A stretch of 64,000 nucleotides of DNA from contig NZ_JBAMME010000379.1 of NCBI RefSeq assembly GCF_039793925.1, positions 1 through 64,000 of the forward strand. The letters run 5' to 3'. Each line of letters begins with the position of its first letter. Position 1 is the first letter of the stretch. Position numbers and translations under genes: made by a program. Origin of the DNA: Thermogutta sp039793925 (GTDB taxonomy: Bacteria > Planctomycetota > Planctomycetia > Pirellulales > Thermoguttaceae). The notes beneath the pieces are model-generated. The model had not been told where the DNA came from, did no database searches, and worked only from the letters and a program-made list of their open reading frames with translations. Shown in pieces: positions 60,724 through 64,000 of this stretch.

Positions 60724-61803
60724 TCACTCGGGCATCGGCGGATGTCCCGAAACCACCGGAACACCCACGTTGACCCGTTGGTCGAGCTGTTTCATCGCGT
60801 CGATGACGGTGTTGGTCCCGAAAGTCACACCCTGCGTAGCGGGACTGTTCTGGGTATCGGCCACGAAGAAATTCCGCAACTCGAGAATAGCCGGGGCTGT
60901 GAGGATAATCAGGGCCGCCGGTGCCAGGCAGAACAGAATCGGCAGGACGAGCTTGACCGGGGCTTTGTTAGCTCGGGCAAGGGCTGACTGCCGCAGAGAG
61001 ACGCGGAGGTGATCCGCGTGATCGTGAAGCGAGCTGGCGAGCTGGCTGCCCAGTTGGGTTCCGCGGGTAAGCACAGCGGCGAGCTGACGAATCTCGGGCA
61101 GATCCACCCGTCGGGTCAGGTCCTCCAGGGCCAGCTTGAGACTGCTCACCTCAGCCTGGCGTTTGACGAGCCTGAGTTCCTCAGCCAGTGCAGGATAGGC
61201 CCCCATTTGGCCGGCCACATGTTCCACACTATCCAGGAGATTGAGGCCGCCTGTCAGACACATGCTGAGCATATCCACCGTGTCGGCCAGGCCGCTGCGA
61301 ATCTCCTCGTATCGCGACTTCCGCCGAAAATACACGTAAAGTCTGGGAATAATCGACAGCACAACGCCCGTAAAAATTCCCACACCCAGAATGCGCCAGG
61401 TCCACTGGGGATCGGCCAGAATCGCACACACCCCGGCGATGATAAGCGGCGTGACCAGCAGCAGGAAGCGAAAGGCATAGATCGTGTTGCGAGCTGCCGG
61501 ATGGTAAAGCCCCGCCTGTTTCAAAAGAAGCTGGAAATCTCGGCTTTCCTTGGCGGATTCTGGAATCTGGGCAGCCAGAGCCGGCGTTAAGGCGCCGAAG
61601 GCCCCGTCATCTTCCATATCGGGATCAATAATCGGGGGCTTTGGCGATAGGCTCTCGGAAACAACCTTTGCCCGCCGCCACAGCCAGATTTTTCGCACCA
61701 GCAGAGCGACGACAAAAACACTCAAAAAGGTCAGCAGGGAAAGTCCCCAATCGTTCCAGAAGGCATTGATCTCGTTCCACGCACCCAGGTCGATCGGTGT
61801 CAT
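60724..61803 (-). CDS. tadC: Tad-type secretion membrane protein TadC (module 2)
   Basis: 359 residues. Beginning with a membrane helix (LSLLTFLSVFVVALLVRKIW), it has a cytoplasmic stretch (AKESRDFQLLLKQAGLYHPA), two more helices and the platform block LADTVDMLSMCLTGGLNLLD. It continues TRRVDLPEIRQLAAVLTRG, and PVKLVLPILFCLAPAALIIL near the end. It is longer than module 1 TadC, with ~45 extra polar residues at the C-terminus, and shows only family-level similarity to it, so the two modules are old duplicates or separately acquired. It lies 92 bases downstream of TadB of module 2. Confidence 0.86.
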   Translation of the reverse strand: MTPIDLGAWNEINAFWNDWGLSLLTFLSVFVVALLVRKIWLWRRAKVVSESLSPKPPIIDPDMEDDGAFGALTPALAAQIPESAKESRDFQLLLKQAGLYHPAARNTIYAFRFLLLVTPLIIAGVCAILADPQWTWRILGVGIFTGVVLSIIPRLYVYFRRKSRYEEIRSGLADTVDMLSMCLTGGLNLLDSVEHVAGQMGAYPALAEELRLVKRQAEVSSLKLALEDLTRRVDLPEIRQLAAVLTRGTQLGSQLASSLHDHADHLRVSLRQSALARANKAPVKLVLPILFCLAPAALIILTAPAILELRNFFVADTQNSPATQGVTFGTNTVIDAMKQLDQRVNVGVPVVSGHPPMPE

Positions 61804-61895
61804 AGAGATGATCCCTCAGCAAATATGATGGGTAGAAAACTTTACTCGATCGTGTAATCTGGCGAGACGAAAAGCTATGCGAAATGCTCGGGGGT

Positions 61896-62813
61896 TCAAT
61901 ATTTCACCTGGAGAATCCGCCACACCCAGAACAGGCCCACAAGTTGCAAGCCTCCTGCGATCCCAAGCAACGTGGGTCCGCGGGGATGGGTGAGGAACTG
62001 CTGGACGTAGTCCGGCCGGGTCCAGCCCAGCACCGCCACCGCGATGAGAATTCCTATCGTCAATCCGAGCACCGAAAGCCGACTGCCCGCCGTGACTGCC
62101 TTCATATGCCCTCGGAATTCCGAACGCTCTCGTGCCGATCGGGCGAGCCGACTCGCGAGATTGGCGAGATCACCTCCCGTTCGCCGATGAACCAGGACTG
62201 CGGTCGCAAAAATCCGAAATTCAGGCAGCGGAATCCGGTAAGACATGCGTTCCATAACGCGCTGGGGTGAATGTCCCAGTTCTAGCTGGGTGGCACACCA
62301 GCGAAATTCGCTCTGAAGTGGACCTTTGCTTTCTTCAGCGGCGAGTACCGTGGCCCGCTCGAGCGACAGCCCGCTCCGCACAGCATCAGCAAACAACTCC
62401 AGGGTGGAGGGCAACTCCTTTCGCATCGCAGTGACGCGTCGCCACGCCCGGAACTTCCACCACATGAGAGGAATCACGGCACCCACCAGCGTTCCGAGCA
62501 TCGCCAGCAGAAAATCATCGAACAGAACCAGGCACACAGCGGCACCCAGAACCGCGCTGGCTGCGGGAATCATGCTGGCCGTGGTTCGGTCCAGCGTGCT
62601 TCCAGCGGCTTCCAGAAGTTCGTAAAACCACCGGTCCAGCCGGGTACGGGCGGCTTTTTCTGGCGACACATAGAGAAGATCTGCGGGATCGAAATCTTGC
62701 TGGGCGTTCTGCCCGGAGAGCTGTTTCCCCAGAAAGCGCAGCGCAATCAAAAGCAGAATTCCACTGACGGTGGTGAATGTCAGAACAGGATACAGCCATT
62801 CATGCCATGGCAT
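61896..62813 (-). CDS. tadB: Tad-type secretion membrane protein TadB (module 2)
   Basis: ATG 62813 is selected because GGGAGGT lies nine bases before; ATG 62834 overlaps the CpaF stop (ATGA) and is also possible. 305 residues with an N-terminal helix (YPVLTFTTVSGILLLIALRF), helix pair (AVLGAAVCLVLFDDFLLAML), the platform motif LPSTLELFADAVRSGLSLER and the diagnostic VHRRTGGDLANLASRLARS. It belongs to the Tad pilus/secretion platform like its module 1 counterpart, from which it is clearly diverged. Confidence 0.88.
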   Translation of the reverse strand: MPWHEWLYPVLTFTTVSGILLLIALRFLGKQLSGQNAQQDFDPADLLYVSPEKAARTRLDRWFYELLEAAGSTLDRTTASMIPAASAVLGAAVCLVLFDDFLLAMLGTLVGAVIPLMWWKFRAWRRVTAMRKELPSTLELFADAVRSGLSLERATVLAAEESKGPLQSEFRWCATQLELGHSPQRVMERMSYRIPLPEFRIFATAVLVHRRTGGDLANLASRLARSARERSEFRGHMKAVTAGSRLSVLGLTIGILIAVAVLGWTRPDYVQQFLTHPRGPTLLGIAGGLQLVGLFWVWRILQVKY

Positions 62814-62830
62814 CGATGCAAACCTCCCTT

Positions 62831-64000
62831 TCAAGTGCGATTGCTCGCAGTTTCGATGAGACGCTTCGTGAAGAGTGACTCGGGAAGAACGATACCCTGC
62901 TCTTCCAGGCGAGTCAGAAATCGCGGGACGTTGCCGGTCGCGTAGAAATGTCCCTTGGCCACCCCGTCTTCGTCCACACCCTCCTGCCGGAAGCCGTAGA
63001 GCTCCTGAAGTTCATAATCTCCATTGTTGAAACCAATAATTTCCGAAATCCGCATCACCTTTCGCACCCCGCCCTTCAACCTCGCCAGGTGAACGACGAG
63101 GGTGACGGCCGAGGCGATGTACTGACGCACAATGGGCACCGGCAATTCGAATCCTGCCATGCCTACCATCACTTCCAACCGCGAGAGAGCATCGCGGGTA
63201 TCATTGGCGTGGATGGTCGTGAGGGAGCCCTCATGGCCTGTGTTCATCGCCTGGAGCATATCGAGGGCCTCCGCGCCACGGACCTCGCCCAGGATGATTC
63301 TGTCGGGCCGCATCCGCAGGGCGTTGCGGACCAGATCGCGGGGGGTCACCTCACCGCGGCCCTCCGCGTTGGCGATGCGAGTTTCCAAACTCACCACGTG
63401 TTTTCGCTGGAGGCGTAACTCGGCCGAGTCCTCAATGGTCACAAGACGTTCGTCTTCCGGAATGAATGCCGACAGATTGTTGAGAAGAGTGGTCTTCCCG
63501 GAACCGGCACCTCCGCTGATGAGAATGTTGATCCGCCCTTCCACGGCCGCCTGCAAAAGTGTTACCATCTCCGGACAGATCGACCCCAGTCGGAGCAGAT
63601 CGGCCATTTTGAGCCGTTCGTGTCCAAACCGGCGGATAGAGAGCACCGGTCCCCGTAGAGAAAGCGGGGGAATCACGGCGTTGACGCGAGAACCGTCCGG
63701 CAGCCGGGCATCCACCATCGGGTTCTGCTCGTCGATACGGCGGCCCACGCGGGACACGATCCGCTGAATAATCTGCAGCAGGTGTTCCTCGTCAGCAAAC
63801 ACCGTGTTTGTTTCCTGGAGGCGTCCGCACCTTTCCACATACACTTCGTACGGACCATTGACGAGAATATCCGTGACGTCCGGGTCCTGCATGTAGGGTT
63901 CAAGCGGCCCCAACCCGAACGACTCCGCCATCAGTTCGTCAATCAGGCGTTCCTCGTCGATGTTGCCGAGGAGTTCCGGTCGGCTGCGGAGGACGGCCTC
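62831..64000 (-). CDS. cpaF: CpaF-family Tad secretion ATPase (module 2), 5' end outside window
   Basis: The frame is open to the right edge, so the N-terminal part is missing. Visible are LIDELMAESFGLGPLEPYMQ, DILVNGPYEVYVERCG, Walker A ILISGGAGSGKTTLLNNLSA, the Asp box LVTIEDSAELRL, Walker B RPDRIILGEVRGAEALDML and the His box NTGHEGSLTTIHANDTRDAL. All catalytic motifs are intact. The protein aligns with module 1 CpaF along its entire length, with frequent substitutions. It likely belongs to a larger Tad locus continuing to the right. Confidence 0.93.
   Translation of the reverse strand, partial: EAVLRSRPELLGNIDEERLIDELMAESFGLGPLEPYMQDPDVTDILVNGPYEVYVERCGRLQETNTVFADEEHLLQIIQRIVSRVGRRIDEQNPMVDARLPDGSRVNAVIPPLSLRGPVLSIRRFGHERLKMADLLRLGSICPEMVTLLQAAVEGRINILISGGAGSGKTTLLNNLSAFIPEDERLVTIEDSAELRLQRKHVVSLETRIANAEGRGEVTPRDLVRNALRMRPDRIILGEVRGAEALDMLQAMNTGHEGSLTTIHANDTRDALSRLEVMVGMAGFELPVPIVRQYIASAVTLVVHLARLKGGVRKVMRISEIIGFNNGDYELQELYGFRQEGVDEDGVAKGHFYATGNVPRFLTRLEEQGIVLPESLFTKRLIETASNRT

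Noticed and set aside
1..64000. CRISPR arrays, rRNA operons, complete insertion sequences, prophage
   Set aside because: No regularly spaced repeats, rRNA-like sequence, transposase with inverted ends or phage structural genes are visible.

Overview
The window looks like a draft or metagenome-derived genome piece from the Planctomycetota, most likely the Pirellulales/Thermogutta side. The call rests on a DUF1080 (3-keto-disaccharide hydrolase) protein, a Tat-signal Gfo/Idh/MocA oxidoreductase, a BBP7-like outer-membrane barrel, a J-domain-like planctomycete protein, and an RHS protein with long GC-rich coding around it. Three runs of ten N (3938, 24622, 31645) are scaffold joins. At 31645 the contig edge carries sequence from an unrelated DNA methyltransferase gene. 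The genus is inference.

Left end (1-10512): the C-terminal end of an RHS protein carries an aspzincin-type metallopeptidase tip, followed by a four-helix membrane protein that could be its immunity partner. Next come a PQQ sugar dehydrogenase/di-haem cytochrome that has lost its N-terminus, a pectate-lyase-fold secreted protein broken by a gap, and a GntR(YtrA)-ABC ATPase-ABC permease operon. That operon has a clear extended -10 promoter and palindromic operator, but two single-base frameshifts.

10545-15173 is the most system-like region. It holds ArsR, an ArsP-type permease, a small thioredoxin, a DGC zinc-binding protein, two membrane-anchored CPTC thioredoxin-like (ArsF-type) proteins and a CcdA/DsbD-like (ArsG-type) membrane protein, with recognisable ArsR-dependent promoters. 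It reads as a thiol relay across the membrane joined to metalloid or organoarsenical efflux.

15226-42490 is mostly housekeeping: HNH nuclease, YebC, NikR, an ImmA/IrrE-like protein, the J-domain-like protein, a glycan cluster (glycosyltransferase, methyltransferase, two membrane proteins), PPi-phosphofructokinase, AccC, AccB, Xaa-Pro peptidase, Gfo/Idh/MocA, a degenerate prepilin peptidase, a LOG-family protein, a TlpA-like thioredoxin, a TatD-like hydrolase, a zinc-ribbon membrane protein, RuvB, RlmN and DUF1080.

42910-53974 is signalling and envelope: a Ser/Thr kinase, a GT39-like membrane protein, the BBP7-like barrel, a SpoIIE-like phosphatase and a GGDEF protein that both lack key catalytic residues, a site-2 protease and RsmD. 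54058-56357 (minus) is a cNMP-binding protein, HypA, HypB and ArsC operon, which together with NikR shows nickel-enzyme metabolism. 56825-64000 (minus) holds two tandem CpaF-TadB-TadC modules for Tad-type pilus assembly; the outermost CpaF runs off the right edge.
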